A DNA stretch of 64,000 nt from Streptomyces sp. FIT100 (GTDB taxonomy: Bacteria; Actinomycetota; Actinomycetes; Streptomycetales; Streptomycetaceae), in NCBI RefSeq assembly GCF_024584805.1, contig NZ_CP075715.1, positions 6,295,526 to 6,359,525 on the forward strand, written 5' to 3'. The notes beneath the pieces were generated by a model, which did no database searches, was not told the DNA's origin, and saw nothing but the letters and a program-made list of their open reading frames with translations. Shown here piece after piece: positions 63,717 through 64,000 of this stretch. Each line of letters begins with the position of its first letter. The first letter of the stretch is position 1. The translations under genes and the position numbers were made by a program.

Positions 63717-64000
63717 TCACGCGGTCCGGTCGAGCAGGTAGCCGGCGAGCGCGGTCAGGTCGGCCGCCGGGCCGGGTCGGGGTGCGGCCGACTCCATGGC
63801 GTGCAGGGCGCGCCGGTGGTGGGTGCGGGCGTGGTTCTGCGCGTGTCGGAGGCCGCCTGCCTCTGCGACAAGGGCGGCGGCAGCATGCAGTTCGTCTCCG
63901 GTGAGGGGGCGCTCAACGAGCCGGGCGAGGCGGGTCGAGGCCGGGGTCACGGTGGCGAGAGCCGACAGCAGCGGGAGGGTCTTCTTGCCGCGGGCCAGGT
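63717..64000 (-). CDS. Polyprenyl diphosphate synthase (partial, C-terminus)
   Basis: The minus-strand frame entering from the right edge reads LARGKKTLPLLSALATVTPA, then LARLVERPLTGDELHAAAAL, VAEAGGLRHAQNHARTHHRR and ends DLTALAGYLLDRTA, with the stop at 63717-63719. This is the usual last quarter of a farnesyl/geranylgeranyl-type synthase, with the KKTLP after the second Asp-rich motif and the C-terminal helices. The catalytic motifs lie beyond the window. The gene runs convergently towards the unknown all-alpha gene and probably supplies the allylic diphosphate for the terpenoid operon. The 172 bp between the two stops hold nothing I can name. Confidence 0.78.
   Translation of the reverse strand, partial: LARGKKTLPLLSALATVTPASTRLARLVERPLTGDELHAAAALVAEAGGLRHAQNHARTHHRRALHAMESAAPRPGPAADLTALAGYLLDRTA

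Noticed and set aside
63490..63720. A short minus-strand frame whose GTG overlaps the end of the partial polyprenyl synthase
   Set aside because: Only the first 25 codons look protein-like; the rest is Arg/Pro-rich and runs into the convergent gene.

Overview
The window is high-GC actinobacterial DNA and is almost certainly from Streptomyces. The evidence is GTG and TTG starts behind AGGAGG-type ribosome binding sites, strong GC-rich hairpins between genes, an N-terminal helix-turn-helix fusion to a MurA-like protein next to aconitase, and a gene order that matches, from memory, the S. coelicolor SCO5998-SCO6047 region (MurA-like, acnA, ngcEFG-type transporter, rok7B7, xylFGH, dxs, fadB/fadA, rnd, hemE, hemY, hemQ, DUF692). 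No rRNA, tRNA or CRISPR array was recognised.

Layout. 1-3.3 kb: a minus-strand unit of a ribbon-helix-helix protein, a DUF4097 protein and a drug-type ABC exporter, cut by the left edge. 3.3-7.8 kb: an eroded accessory segment with gene fragments, a membrane-anchored protein of lower GC, a frameshifted integrase-partner gene, a cold-shock protein and an N-terminally truncated tyrosine recombinase. 7.8-12.5 kb: the MurA-like fusion and aconitase, divergent, with several palindromic operators between them. 12.6-15.2 kb: three small accessory genes. 15.4-29 kb: a carbohydrate region with a secreted GH92 alpha-mannosidase, an ngcEFG-type sugar importer that seems to have replaced an older copy, the ROK regulator Rok7B7 and a xylFGH-type importer. 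29-36 kb: dxs, an amino-acid permease, a membrane glycosyltransferase that overlaps an NYN-domain gene tail to tail, and a propeller-like protein. 36-42.8 kb: fatty-acid beta-oxidation genes, RNase D, an orphan LuxR-type regulator and DUF3000. 42.9-49.2 kb: coproporphyrin-dependent haem synthesis (hemE, hemY, hemQ) interleaved with a CoA-disulfide-reductase-like enzyme and a DUF4349 lipoprotein; the hemQ 3' end is duplicated in a 97-bp tandem array.

The two most interesting blocks lie at the right. At 50.9-55.0 kb a minus-strand four-gene unit combines a DUF692 (MNIO-type) enzyme with a membrane protein ending in a Gly/Ser/Cys-rich tail, flanked by two DUF4142 paralogues; this could be a protein-modification system acting on the Cys-rich tail. 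At 55.2-64 kb a tightly overlapping minus-strand operon, ispH-dxs-ispG-(GGPPS remnant)-squalene/phytoene synthase-membrane cyclase-like protein-second squalene/phytoene synthase-like protein, faces an unknown all-alpha protein across a mirrored regulatory region. A polyprenyl diphosphate synthase enters from the right edge. Together this looks like a terpenoid pathway with its own MEP-pathway enzymes and an unassigned product.

All calls come from reading the sequence and from remembered family motifs. No database search was run.
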